Shown here in pieces: positions 1-8,214 of a DNA stretch of 17,327 bases (position 1 is its first letter; each line of letters opens with the position of its first letter). The position numbers and the translations under genes are program-made. Under the pieces are notes generated by a model that did not search any database, had not been told where the DNA came from, and worked only from the letters and a program-made list of their open reading frames with translations. The DNA is from an uncultured Acidobacteriota bacterium (GTDB lineage Bacteria > Acidobacteriota > JAAYUB01), in the NCBI GenBank assembly GCA_937925645.1, contig CALAMB010000231.1, positions 1 to 17,327 of the forward strand. Reading direction: 5' to 3'.

Positions 1-269
1 TCCTTCCTCAGGTTGTCGATCAGGTGGTTGCGCGCCATGACCATCATCCAGCTCTTGAATTCACCCCGTTGCTGCTGAAAGGAGGCCAGAGACCGGTAGA
101 TCTTCATAAAAATCTCCTGGGTCATGTCCTCGGCTCGATCGAACCGGGTCGTGAAGCGGTAGGCGAGGTTGTAAATGAGCTTCTGGTGGCGGTAGACAAG
201 CTGTGCCCACGCATCGTGATCTCCTTGCAGGCAGCTCTCGACCAAGACCTGATCCGATTGCGGTTCCAA
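1..269 (-). CDS. ECF-type RNA polymerase sigma factor, N-terminal part (runs off window)
   Basis: The first 89 codons of a sigma-70 family factor are present; the rest lies beyond the left edge. The visible part is region 2, which binds core polymerase and melts the -10 element. Around residues 20-60 it carries DAWAQLVYRH, NLAYRF and the acidic stretch RAEDMTQEIFMKIYRSL, and around residues 71-88 the FKSWMMVMARNHLIDNLR segment typical of ECF region 2.3-2.4. The start is TTG at 269-267. An in-frame TGA (284-282) lies only four codons upstream, so no earlier start is possible, and an AAGGAG Shine-Dalgarno sits six bases before the TTG. No anti-sigma gene is visible because the downstream side is outside the window. 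The ECF subgroup cannot be assigned without region 4. The family call is secure. Confidence 0.9.
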   Translation of the reverse strand, partial: MEPQSDQVLVESCLQGDHDAWAQLVYRHQKLIYNLAYRFTTRFDRAEDMTQEIFMKIYRSLASFQQQRGEFKSWMMVMARNHLIDNLRK

Positions 270-275
270 CCGGTG

Positions 276-281
276 CTCCTT
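276..281 (-). promoter_or_regulatory. Shine-Dalgarno deciding the TTG start of the sigma factor
   Basis: AAGGAG lies six bases upstream of TTG 269-267. The TGA at 284-282 closes the same frame immediately before it. Together these fix the rare TTG initiation codon. Confidence 0.75.
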
Positions 282-296
282 TCATGACTCCCACCT

Positions 297-327
297 TCAT
301 GAACGAAGGCGGCAGCTATAAAGTTCC
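297..327 (-). promoter_or_regulatory. Possible ECF-sigma-dependent promoter ahead of the sigma gene
   Basis: GGAACTT at 327-321 matches the -35 element recognised by RpoE-like ECF factors. About 16-17 bases later (304-297) comes GTTCATGA, only a loose match to an ECF -10. Such an element upstream of an ECF gene would suggest positive autoregulation, which is common in the family. A single good half-site in an intergenic region is weak evidence. No convincing sigma70 promoter was found in the same 160-base gap. Confidence 0.3.
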
Positions 328-395
328 ATTCCTGAATAGAGATTCTTTAAACCAATCTGAGACTGTATTTTAACCGACGACGGGGCGGGGATAAA

Positions 396-426
396 CAAAA
401 AAGCCTTCCGGTGCCGGAAGGCTTTT
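396..426 (-). terminator. Intrinsic terminator after tRNA-Leu
   Basis: A perfect 12-bp stem (399-410 with 415-426) closes on the four-base loop 411-414. On the minus strand it ends in a run of six T (402-397). It begins only four bases after the encoded CCA of the tRNA, so it ends the gap-pgk-tpiA-secG-tRNA transcript. The plus strand also shows TTTT after the stem, so it could work in both directions, but nothing on the plus strand needs terminating here. Confidence 0.9.
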
Positions 427-430
427 AAAA

Positions 431-517
431 TGGTGCCGAAGGCGGGACTTGAACCCGCACGCCCCGTAGAGCGCCACCCCCTCAAGATGGTGTGTCTGCC
501 AGTTCCACCACTTCGGC
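431..517 (-). tRNA. tRNA-Leu, anticodon GAG
   Basis: This is an 87-base class II tRNA with encoded CCA (433-431). The acceptor stem is a perfect 7 bp (GCCGAAG with CTTCGGC), followed by discriminator A. The T arm is GCGGG-TTCAAGT-CCCGC. The anticodon loop TTGAGGG sits on a 5-bp stem and places GAG at 483-481, reading CUC/CUU leucine codons. The long variable arm expected of tRNA-Leu is present between the anticodon and T arms. It lies 52 bases after secG with no clear promoter of its own, so it is probably processed from the upstream mRNA. E. coli has the same pair: secG followed by leuU, also tRNA-Leu(GAG). Confidence 0.96.
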
Positions 518-540
518 ATCCGTAAAGATCATCGCGGTCC

Positions 541-558
541 CCGGCGGAAAACCGCCGG
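541..558 (-). other. GC hairpin between secG and tRNA-Leu
   Basis: A perfect 7-bp inverted repeat (541-547 with 552-558) surrounds a four-base A/T loop. No T-run follows on the minus strand, so it does not look like a terminator. A processing or stability element in the secG-tRNA transcript is one possibility, but no function can be shown. Confidence 0.4.
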
Positions 559-569
559 CCCGCTGGTTG

Positions 570-1076
570 TCACTTTTCCTTCGGTTTGGGCGCGGGCGCC
601 TGTTGGCGTTTCTCCGCCTGTTCTTTCAGCAGCGCCTCAACTTCGGCCTTGGACAGCGGCTTGGCCTGGACGCCCTGGACGGTGCCGCCGCCGACCTTGA
701 CGTCGAGGGGCTGGGTGCCCTGCAGATCGGACGCAGGCGCCGGGGCGGCCGGCGCGGGCTGGGCCGGTGCGGACGTGGCCGGCGCACTGGCGGCGGGCTT
801 GCCCTTCTCCGGCGATTTGCGGTCCATGATCGAGGAGCCGCCGCTGGCCGAACTCATCATGAACGACAGCGCCAGCGAACTGACCATGAAGATGATCGCT
901 GCTCCGGTAGTGACCTTGCTCAACAGCGTGGCCGTGCCCCGCGGACCGAAGGCGGTCTGGGAGCCCATCATCCCGAACGCGCCGGCCAGGTCGGCGCTCT
1001 TGCCCGACTGCAGCAGGATGACCAGGATCAGGATGAAACAGCAAACCAGGTGAATTACCAAAACAAGATTGACCAT
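570..1076 (-). CDS. secG: Preprotein translocase subunit SecG
   Basis: SecG is the small, non-essential subunit of the SecYEG channel in the inner membrane and aids SecA-driven export. The protein has two hydrophobic segments (about residues 2-22 and 56-75). Between them is the family's cytoplasmic loop with [13 protein letters not shown] and a [14 protein letters not shown] stretch. At 168 residues it is longer than the usual 75-120. The extra length is a tail from about residue 90 rich in Ala, Pro, Lys and Gln, probably disordered. The ATG at 1076 lies 16 bases after the tpiA stop, consistent with translation from the gap-pgk-tpiA mRNA. tpiA-secG adjacency is widespread in bacteria. The call is firm; the role of the tail is unknown. 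Confidence 0.95.
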   Translation of the reverse strand: MVNLVLVIHLVCCFILILVILLQSGKSADLAGAFGMMGSQTAFGPRGTATLLSKVTTGAAIIFMVSSLALSFMMSSASGGSSIMDRKSPEKGKPAASAPATSAPAQPAPAAPAPASDLQGTQPLDVKVGGGTVQGVQAKPLSKAEVEALLKEQAEKRQQAPAPKPKEK

Positions 1077-1092
1077 CTAAATCCCGCCTTCA

Positions 1093-1845
1093 TCAAAATT
1101 TCACGATCCGCACAAAGTCGTCCGCCTTGAGGCTCGCTCCCCCGACAAGGGCGCCGTCGATGTCGGATTCGGCCATCAGGGCGCTGATGTTGTCCGGTTT
1201 GACGCTCCCGCCGTATAACAGGCGCAGGCTGCCAGCCACTTGCGGATCATACAGTTCGCTGAGGGTGGAACGTATGAACGCGTGCATGGACTGGGCTTGC
1301 GCCGGGGTAGCCGTGCGGCCGGTCCCGATCGCCCAGACCGGCTCGTAGGCGAGGATCATACGGAAAACTACCCCGGGTGTCAAGTCCTTTAAGGCCGTTT
1401 GGAGCTGGCCGCTGACCACCGGCTCGGCTTCGCCCCGCTCGCGCTGTTCGAGGGTTTCGCCGACACACAGGATGGGGGTCAGCCCCTTGCGCAGCGCGGT
1501 GGCCGCCTTGCGGCCGATCAGGTCGTCGGTCTCCTGCAGGATCTGACGCCGCTCGGAGTGCCCGATGATCACGTGGGTGCATCCGGCGCTCAGTAGCATC
1601 ACCGGCGAGATCTCGCCGGTAAACGCGCCGGAGTCGGCGGGGTAGAGGTTCTGGGCGCCCAGCAGGATCCGGCTGCCGTCCAGCGCCCGCCGGACGTCCG
1701 ACAGCGCGGTGAACGGGGGCGCCACCAGGACGTCCCGGTCGTCCAGCTGCCCCACCGCGGCCGCCAGTTCCCCGGCCAGCTTGACTGCCTCCGGGATGGT
1801 CATGTTCATCTTCCAGTTGCCGGCCAGCATCGGCTTGCGTGCCAT
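1093..1845 (-). CDS. tpiA: Triosephosphate isomerase
   Basis: TpiA interconverts dihydroxyacetone phosphate and glyceraldehyde 3-phosphate in the cytoplasm. The 250-residue protein is of normal length and full of family signatures: AGNWKMN near the N-terminus (substrate Asn and Lys), GHSERR (electrophilic His), [11 protein letters not shown] (catalytic Glu and the phosphate-gripping loop) and YGGSVKPDN (phosphate binding). The open frame continues upstream beyond position 1845, but the ATG at 1845 is chosen. It is preceded by AAGGAG at eight bases, and the protein then starts where the family does. The gene follows pgk by 70 bases and precedes secG by 16. Confidence 0.98.
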   Translation of the reverse strand: MARKPMLAGNWKMNMTIPEAVKLAGELAAAVGQLDDRDVLVAPPFTALSDVRRALDGSRILLGAQNLYPADSGAFTGEISPVMLLSAGCTHVIIGHSERRQILQETDDLIGRKAATALRKGLTPILCVGETLEQRERGEAEPVVSGQLQTALKDLTPGVVFRMILAYEPVWAIGTGRTATPAQAQSMHAFIRSTLSELYDPQVAGSLRLLYGGSVKPDNISALMAESDIDGALVGGASLKADDFVRIVKF

Positions 1846-1879
1846 GTCGACTCTCTCCTTGGTATCGGGTGTGCGGTCG

Positions 1880-1909
1880 GCCGCGGGCCGTTTCCGCCCG
1901 GCCCGCGGC
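1880..1909 (-). other. GC-rich hairpin in the pgk-tpiA gap
   Basis: A perfect 10-bp inverted repeat (1880-1889 with 1900-1909), extendable by one pair, surrounds an 8-10 base loop. It fills the middle of the 70-base gap. No T-run follows on the minus strand, so termination is unlikely. It would form in the polycistronic mRNA and may protect the upstream gap-pgk segment from 3'-exonucleases. That role is inferred. Confidence 0.5.
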
Positions 1910-1915
1910 AACGGT

Positions 1916-3103
1916 TCAACGGTCGCTGAGCGCGGTGACGCCCGGCAGCTCGAGGCCGCCCAGGAATTCCAGCGAGGCGCCGCCGCCGGTGGATATATGG
2001 GTGATCGCGCCGGCGACGCCGGCCTGCTGGACGGCGGACACCGAGTCGCCACCGCCGATGATGCTGCAGGCCGACGACGCGGCGACCGCCTTGGCAATGG
2101 CCTGCGTCCCGTTGGCGAAGGGCCGCAGCTCGAACACCCCCATGGGCCCGTTCCAGAGGATCGTGCGGGCTTGCTGGATCTTCTGGGCGAACGCCATGTA
2201 GGTCATGGGCCCGATGTCAACGCCCATCCAGCCTTCGGGGATCGGGTCGCCGGGATTCGTGGTGTTCACCCGGGCGTCTTCGGCGATCCGGTCGGCGATC
2301 ACATGGTCCACGGGCAGGAGGAATTCCAAGCCCCGTTCCGCCGCCCGGGCCAGAAGCTGGAAGGCCAGTTCCACCTTGTCCGGTTCGACGAGGGACTGGC
2401 CCACCGCCTCGCCGCGGGCCTTGAGAAAGGTGTACGCCATGGCGCCGCCGATGAGGAGCGCGTCCACCTTGCCCATCAGGTTGGTGATCACCTCGATCTT
2501 GTCCGAAACCTTGGCGCCGCCGAGGATGGCCACGAACGGCCGTTCCGGCTCACTCAGCGCCTGGCCCAGGTAGTGCAGCTCCCGCTCCATGAGCAGGCCG
2601 GCCGCCCGCACCTTGAAGAACCGGGTCATGCCCGCTGTGGAGGCGTGGGCGCGGTGGGCGGTGCCGAACGCATCGTTGACGTAGATCTCCGCCAGGCCAG
2701 CCAGTTGTTCGGCGAAGCCGGGATCGTTCTTCTCCTCCTCCTTGTGGAAGCGGAGGTTCTCCAGCAGCAGCACGTCGCCGGGTTTCAGGGCCTGGACGGC
2801 CAGCCGGGCCGGCTCGCCCACGCAGTCCGTCGCAAAGCCGACCTTGCGGCCGAGGATGCCGGCCAGTTCGGCGGCGACGGGTTCCAGGCTGAACTCGGGG
2901 CTCGGCCCGCCCTTGGGCCGGCCCAGGTGGGAGGCGAGGATGACCGCGGCGCCACCGTCGAGCAGGTGACGGATGGTGGGGAGGGCGGCGGTGATCCGGG
3001 TGTTGTCCTTGATCTTGCCGTCCTTGACGGGCACGTTGAAATCCACCCGGACGAACACGCGCCGATCCTTGACGTCGATGTCCTTCACCGTGAGCTTGTT
3101 CAT
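1916..3103 (-). CDS. pgk: Phosphoglycerate kinase
   Basis: Pgk transfers phosphate between 1,3-bisphosphoglycerate and ADP, the first ATP-yielding step of lower glycolysis, and acts reversibly in gluconeogenesis. The protein is full length at 395 residues. Its signatures are VRVDFNVP near residue 20, SHLGRPKG near 60 and ENLRFH near 115 in the N-terminal substrate domain. The C-terminal nucleotide domain has [20 protein letters not shown], the GGGDS loop and [11 protein letters not shown]. The ATG at 3103 has GGAGG seven bases upstream. It follows gap by 63 bases and shares its transcript; the gap holds a hairpin that could tune expression. Confidence 0.98.
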   Translation of the reverse strand: MNKLTVKDIDVKDRRVFVRVDFNVPVKDGKIKDNTRITAALPTIRHLLDGGAAVILASHLGRPKGGPSPEFSLEPVAAELAGILGRKVGFATDCVGEPARLAVQALKPGDVLLLENLRFHKEEEKNDPGFAEQLAGLAEIYVNDAFGTAHRAHASTAGMTRFFKVRAAGLLMERELHYLGQALSEPERPFVAILGGAKVSDKIEVITNLMGKVDALLIGGAMAYTFLKARGEAVGQSLVEPDKVELAFQLLARAAERGLEFLLPVDHVIADRIAEDARVNTTNPGDPIPEGWMGVDIGPMTYMAFAQKIQQARTILWNGPMGVFELRPFANGTQAIAKAVAASSACSIIGGGDSVSAVQQAGVAGAITHISTGGGASLEFLGGLELPGVTALSDR

Positions 3104-3113
3104 GTCGTCCTCC

Positions 3114-3146
3114 GAAAAGAACGGCCCGGGACGAGCGCCCGGGCCG
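3114..3146 (-). terminator. Hairpin with short U-tract between gap and pgk (possible attenuator)
   Basis: A 9-bp all-GC stem (3122-3130 with 3138-3146) and a 7-base loop are followed on the minus strand by TTCTTTT (3121-3115). The pgk Shine-Dalgarno comes just after. This resembles a leaky intrinsic terminator and could give gap more transcript than pgk. The interrupted T-run makes termination weak. It could equally be an mRNA stabiliser like the hairpin in the pgk-tpiA gap. Confidence 0.45.
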
Positions 3147-3166
3147 GATGCGTTGCGGCGGTGCGC

Positions 3167-4261
<1,095 letters not shown>

Positions 4262-4343
4262 TCACCCGCCAGCGGGGCGTGTGGACACCCATCCAATGGG
4301 CTGCTCGGCCGCGCGGCTCGGAGCCGAAAAATCCGGATTCACG

Positions 4344-4372
4344 TTGCGACAATCTAACGCATCGGCTAGAAT
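4344..4372 (+). promoter_or_regulatory. Predicted sigma70-type promoter of the NifU-domain gene
   Basis: TTGCGA at 4344-4349 and TAGAAT at 4367-4372 are separated by 17 bases. Transcription would start near 4379-4380, about 45 bases before the ATG. The promoter is divergent from the gap promoter, with about 90 bases between the two -35 elements. Confidence 0.6.
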
Positions 4373-4379
4373 AGCCGGA

Positions 4380-4396
4380 CCGTCCGCACCGGACGG
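4380..4396 (+). other. Hairpin at the 5' end of the NifU-domain mRNA
   Basis: A perfect 7-bp inverted repeat (4380-4386 with 4390-4396) has a 3-base loop. It begins almost exactly at the predicted +1 and ends 14 bases before the Shine-Dalgarno. A 5'-terminal stem can shield an mRNA from 5'-end-dependent decay; it could alternatively be an operator. Neither is shown. Confidence 0.4.
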
Positions 4397-4424
4397 TTGA
4401 CATCTGGATCAAGGAGCGCAAGTG

Positions 4425-4652
4425 ATGGAGTTGAAGGAACGAGTGAATGCGGCATTGCAGAAGACGCGCGTGTTTCTGCAGGCGGACGGCGGCGACGTGG
4501 AACTGGTGGACGTTTTGCCCGACGGCACCGTCAAGGTGCGCCTCATGGGCGCGTGCGGCGGCTGCCCCATGGCCACGCTGACCTTGAAACAGGGCATCGA
4601 GCGGATTTTGAAAGAGGAAGTTCCCGAGGTCAAATCGGTGGAATCGGTCTAA
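4425..4652 (+). CDS. NifU-like C-terminal-domain protein (Fe-S cluster scaffold/carrier)
   Basis: This 75-residue protein consists only of the NifU C-terminal (Nfu) domain. The domain binds a [4Fe-4S] cluster between subunits and passes it to client apoproteins. The signature is [11 protein letters not shown] at residues 20-30 followed by [10 protein letters not shown] with Cys44 and Cys47. The ATG at 4425 is preferred over the GTG at 4422, because AAGGAG lies eight bases upstream of the ATG and only five from the GTG. It is the only plus-strand gene. Its TAA (4650-4652) overlaps the stop of the convergent PHP gene. Possible local clients are the radical SAM protein and UvrC, both of which have cluster-type cysteines, but the link is conjecture. 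Confidence 0.93.
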   Translation: MELKERVNAALQKTRVFLQADGGDVELVDVLPDGTVKVRLMGACGGCPMATLTLKQGIERILKEEVPEVKSVESV

Positions 4653-5476
4653 CGGCCACCCGGATATTCAGGGAGGATCTCCGCCAGCGCCCGATCGAAA
4701 TCGGCGCCCACCCGGTCCGGGGCGTGACTGTCGGACGAGAACACCAGGTCCAGTCCCATCTCGATCGCCTCGGTCAGGATGGCCGGCGCCGGGTACAACT
4801 GTCCCGTGTAGACGTAGCCCGCCGTATTGATCTCCATCGCCACACCCTCTTGGCGCATGGCCGCCAGCACGCGGCGGATGGCCGCGCGGACTTCTGGAAC
4901 GTCCGACACGTCCGGCAGGTTGCGGCGGGGCACGTCCAGGTGGCAGACCATGAAGGGGCGGAACACCGGGATGTGCCGCGCCAGCACGTCGTAGTACTCC
5001 AGCGCCAGGGCCACGGGATCCCGTGCCAGCAGCAGCCGGAGGTTGGGGTCCTTGGCCGAGCTAATGTTCAGGTGGGTGCTCGCCGCCTCGTCCCAGACAA
5101 AATGGTACGACAGGGCGACGCGGTCCCAGGAATGCCGCGCCGCCAGAACCGTGAGCTCCTGAACCACCGCCGGGTTCACGCCCAGCTCGATGCCCGCTGA
5201 AACAACGATCTGCCGGGAGTATTGTCGCTTGAGGGCGGTGGCCTCCGCCCAGTAGACATCCAGTTCGGCGGCGTCCAGCCAGGTCCGGTGGTGGTACTGA
5301 ATCCCCCACTCCGCATGTTCCAGAAAGCCGATCTCCTCGAGGCCCCGGTCGATGGCCGCGCGGACGTACTCCTCCATTTCGCCGACGGCGTGCCGGCAGT
5401 ACTTCGTGTGGCAGTGCAGGTCGCGCCGCGCGCGGCGGCGCAGTTCGTCCGGGGCGGGCAGGGGATGTTGAGTCAT
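4649..5476 (-). CDS. PHP-domain phosphoesterase, histidinol-phosphatase-like
   Basis: This is a 275-residue member of the PHP metal-dependent phosphoesterase family, COG1387-like. Metal-ligand motifs are in order: DLHCHT (His21, His23), LEHAEWG, the GIELGVN glutamate, [16 protein letters not shown] and a C-terminal [11 protein letters not shown] (Asp-x-His). Length and layout match HisK-type histidinol phosphate phosphatase. No other histidine-biosynthesis gene is nearby, so the substrate is open; other small phosphate esters or a 5'-3' nucleotide hydrolase of the same fold are possible. The ATG at 5476 is chosen because AGGAG, overlapping the TAG stop of the patatin gene, lies four bases upstream. 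It is last in the meaB-led gene run. Confidence 0.85.
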   Translation of the reverse strand: MTQHPLPAPDELRRRARRDLHCHTKYCRHAVGEMEEYVRAAIDRGLEEIGFLEHAEWGIQYHHRTWLDAAELDVYWAEATALKRQYSRQIVVSAGIELGVNPAVVQELTVLAARHSWDRVALSYHFVWDEAASTHLNISSAKDPNLRLLLARDPVALALEYYDVLARHIPVFRPFMVCHLDVPRRNLPDVSDVPEVRAAIRRVLAAMRQEGVAMEINTAGYVYTGQLYPAPAILTEAIEMGLDLVFSSDSHAPDRVGADFDRALAEILPEYPGGR

Positions 5477-5483
5477 GTCGCTC

Positions 5484-6497
5484 CTACAGCTCGAAAAATC
5501 GGCGCGCCGGGTCACGCCGGAGAAACAGGCGGGCTTCCTCCTGGCCCTGATCGAACGTCCGCATGGTCGCCGCCGGGTCCCGGGTGACCGTCGAGTTGCG
5601 GATCCGGCGGGCCGGGTGGGCCACCAGAAGGTTTCCGGCGGCGGCCTCGCGACGCGCCAGGTCGGACTCGTTCCAGGCGCTGAGCCGCAGCGCCGTTTCC
5701 CACATGATGCCCTCCGGATTGTTCACGACCACCAGCGTGCGGTCCGTTCGGACCAGTCGATCCAGGGCCTCACCGCCGGGATGACCGGCGAACGCCAGCG
5801 GCGTTTTGAAGGTGATGCCGCCGTCGATGAGACGATCCCCGTCCAGGGAGACGGGCTGTCCCATGACGAGGGGCAACAAGCAGGAGGCCATGAGCGCTTC
5901 CCGCACGTTGGCCGGGGTGAGTCGCCGCAGCCGGGGGCAGCCGGCGGCGGCCGCCGCCAGAGCCGGGTCGTCCGGCCACCGGCCGTACACCACGGGTTCG
6001 AAGCGGAGCCCGCGCGGCCGATACTTGCGCCGCCACTCCCGGGTGGCCACCATCAGGAACATGCGGACGAGATCGCCCCGGCGCGGCGCGTTTTCCGGCA
6101 CCACCCGCGAGGTCACGAGGAACAGGCGGCGGGGGTTCCGGGGATCAAACAGGGCGGCTTCGGTTGGCGGATCCAGGGTGAAGGCGATGGACTGCTTCAC
6201 GCTGCGGCGGAACGAAAACAGTCCGAAGAAGCCTCGCTCGTCGGGACCGATGGGCACCCGGACCGGAATGTCCTTTGACCAGTTGGCCCAGCTTCGATAC
6301 AGCACCTCAGGATCGCCGGTGGCCAGGTCCATTGACGTGAACGCCCCGATGGAACTCCCCATGAGCACCGACGGATGGATCCCGGCGTTCCGAAGATCCA
6401 CGGCCAGGCGGTAACCGAAACCACCCGACCAGGCGCCGCGGCCGGAGCCGCCGGTGTCGAAGATCCAGCGATAGGTCAGCGGGCCCGACGGTGCCAT
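5484..6497 (-). CDS. Patatin-like phospholipase family protein
   Basis: The protein has 337 residues and no signal peptide, so it is probably cytoplasmic. It carries the complete patatin Ser-Asp dyad. A glycine-rich oxyanion-hole segment TGGSGRGAWSGG is at 15-26. The nucleophile elbow GSSIGA places Ser49 in Gly-x-Ser-x-Gly. The LIDGGITFKTPL segment contains catalytic Asp225. Family members hydrolyse acyl chains from phospholipids or other esters; the substrate cannot be read from sequence. It begins 10 bases after the nucleotidase stop with only a weak Shine-Dalgarno, suggesting coupled translation, and its TAG forms part of the Shine-Dalgarno for the PHP gene. Confidence 0.88.
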   Translation of the reverse strand: MAPSGPLTYRWIFDTGGSGRGAWSGGFGYRLAVDLRNAGIHPSVLMGSSIGAFTSMDLATGDPEVLYRSWANWSKDIPVRVPIGPDERGFFGLFSFRRSVKQSIAFTLDPPTEAALFDPRNPRRLFLVTSRVVPENAPRRGDLVRMFLMVATREWRRKYRPRGLRFEPVVYGRWPDDPALAAAAAGCPRLRRLTPANVREALMASCLLPLVMGQPVSLDGDRLIDGGITFKTPLAFAGHPGGEALDRLVRTDRTLVVVNNPEGIMWETALRLSAWNESDLARREAAAGNLLVAHPARRIRNSTVTRDPAATMRTFDQGQEEARLFLRRDPARRFFEL

Positions 6498-6507
6498 CGC
6501 CGGCCGG

Positions 6508-8214
6508 TCAGCGGGATTCGGATGCGGGCGCGGCCGTCCGGCGGGACGCCGGCCGGAAATCCACCGGCACCGCCAGATGCCAGTTGTGGTCGCACTCCGA
6601 CGCCAGCCGGCCTTTTCGGCGGATGTGCCGGATGATCAGCGTCCGGATGTCCGTGGAGTCGAAGGCGATCCGGCGCCCCCGCTTGAACATGTCGTAGTGT
6701 CCGCCGCCCACCGCCTGGTAGTTGGTGACGGCGACGGAGTATTCGGCCTCAGGATCGATGGGCCGGTTCTGGTGGTACAGATACAGCAGCCGCTCGCCGG
6801 CCGGCCGGGTCGGATCGATGGCGTAGCTGGCGCCGGACAGGGTGTCGAAGTTGTACATTCGGAAGTTGGCGGTCTGGTTCAGTCGAAGCAGTTGCTTGCC
6901 GGGGTCCCATTCCGCCTGGTCGTACGCGCGGGCGGCGTGCTCCAGGGCGGCGGCGACATCCTTCCCCGTGAGGCCGAGGGTGACCGTCGTGTTCTCGTAC
7001 ACGTAGAGGGCGTAGATGTCCCGGACCTTGATGTCGCCGCGCCGGATCGTCAGCGGCCGGCCCGGCAGGTAGGCGGCCATGCTCAGTTGCGCGCCCGTGT
7101 GCTCGCGCATGACCGTGTGGACCAGGTCCAGCAGCGGATTGTCGCGGACGTAGACGCCCTCGGCCGAGAGATCGTCTTCGGCGGTGCCGATGGTCTCGTC
7201 GAGCCAGCTCAGCGTGGCCGCGTGGGCCGGCTCGGCCAGCGCGGCCGACTCGGGGTCTGCCGGACCTTTCATGGGCACGAGCCGGCCCGATTTTTCAGCC
7301 AGCGTCCACCGCTTGCCCTGCTTGTGAAACACCAGCTCAAGATGGACCAGGTGCTCCGCCCAGCGGTGTCCCTGGGCCGTGAGCACCCCGTTGACGAGTC
7401 GCGGCGGAATGTTCTCGTGCGCGTGGCCGGTGAGCAGGACGTCGACGCCGGGCACCTGCTGCAGGATGGCCCAGGCGGCGTTTTCATAGCCGGAGCCGTT
7501 GGGCTGGCCGGTCGCCAGGTCGACCTCGTACCCTTCGTGGGTGTTCACGATGACCGCGTCCACCCGTTCCTGGTCGCGAAGGACTTTCACCCAGCGGACG
7601 GCTTCCTGGAGCGTCTCGCGGAACTCGAGCCCTTCATAGTTGGCCGGTGTTTCCCAATTGGGGATGTTGCGGGTGGTCAGGCCAAGGACGCCGATGCGCA
7701 CGGGTCCATATTGCCGGACGATGTACGGCTCGAAGAACGGCCTGTCCGGCAGGTCGGTCCGGTAGGTGTTCGCCGACAGGAACGGGAAACGGGCCTCGCC
7801 GCGGCAGCGCTGGAGCACGTCCAGACCGAAGTTGAATTCATGGTTGCCCACGGTCATGGCGTCGTAGCCCATCGCGTTCATGACCCGGATGATGGGATTG
7901 GGTTCGTCCGGCTTCAGCTCCGCGTAGTAGTACGCCAGGGGGCTGCCCTGGATCGTGTCGCCGTTGTCAATGAGCAGCAGGTGGGGATTCGTCTGCCGGG
8001 CGGCGCGGACATGGGCGGCGACCCGCACCAGGCCCAGATCCGCCGGGGCGCTGCGGAAATAGTCCCACGCGGCCAGCCGGCCGTGGGTGTCCGTCGTCTG
8101 GATGACGGTGACCCGGATCTGGTCCGCGGGCTTCCTGGCGGCGGCGCCCGGGGCTGGCGGCGCCGCCAGGGCGAGCAACAGGATCAGGCTGATGGTCGGC
8201 AGCATTTTATTCAT
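6508..8214 (-). CDS. Secreted 5'-nucleotidase / 2',3'-cyclic phosphodiesterase (UshA/CpdB family)
   Basis: The precursor has 568 residues and a clear signal peptide (hydrophobic residues 5-18, Ala/Pro-rich cleavage region near 20-26), so it should act in the periplasm or outside. The N-terminal metallophosphoesterase domain has TTDTHG (Asp42, His44), DNGDTIQGSP (Asp86) and GNHEFNFG (123-130). A later THEGYE and GHAHE complete the two-metal site. The C-terminal 5'-nucleotidase domain, from roughly residue 340 onward, binds the nucleoside. Substrates are nucleotides or cyclic nucleotides, giving nucleosides for uptake. The ATG at 8214 lies inside the end of uvrC: the two genes overlap by eight bases, so translation is probably coupled. 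Confidence 0.92.
   Translation of the reverse strand: MNKMLPTISLILLLALAAPPAPGAAARKPADQIRVTVIQTTDTHGRLAAWDYFRSAPADLGLVRVAAHVRAARQTNPHLLLIDNGDTIQGSPLAYYYAELKPDEPNPIIRVMNAMGYDAMTVGNHEFNFGLDVLQRCRGEARFPFLSANTYRTDLPDRPFFEPYIVRQYGPVRIGVLGLTTRNIPNWETPANYEGLEFRETLQEAVRWVKVLRDQERVDAVIVNTHEGYEVDLATGQPNGSGYENAAWAILQQVPGVDVLLTGHAHENIPPRLVNGVLTAQGHRWAEHLVHLELVFHKQGKRWTLAEKSGRLVPMKGPADPESAALAEPAHAATLSWLDETIGTAEDDLSAEGVYVRDNPLLDLVHTVMREHTGAQLSMAAYLPGRPLTIRRGDIKVRDIYALYVYENTTVTLGLTGKDVAAALEHAARAYDQAEWDPGKQLLRLNQTANFRMYNFDTLSGASYAIDPTRPAGERLLYLYHQNRPIDPEAEYSVAVTNYQAVGGGHYDMFKRGRRIAFDSTDIRTLIIRHIRRKGRLASECDHNWHLAVPVDFRPASRRTAAPASESR

Noticed and set aside
297..485. A minus-strand open frame of 62 codons across the tRNA and terminator
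   Set aside because: It overlaps the tRNA-Leu gene and its terminator, and has no Shine-Dalgarno or similarity that can be recognised.
1846..2097. An N-terminal extension of tpiA overlapping the end of pgk
   Set aside because: The extra 84 residues are Arg/Pro/Ser-rich, antiparallel in meaning to no known domain, and the ATG at 1845 has an AAGGAG and the conserved start.
4397..4402. TTGACA, a perfect -35 hexamer upstream of the NifU-domain gene
   Set aside because: The place for its -10 falls on the Shine-Dalgarno and start codon and has no match. The TTGCGA/TAGAAT pair further upstream fits better.
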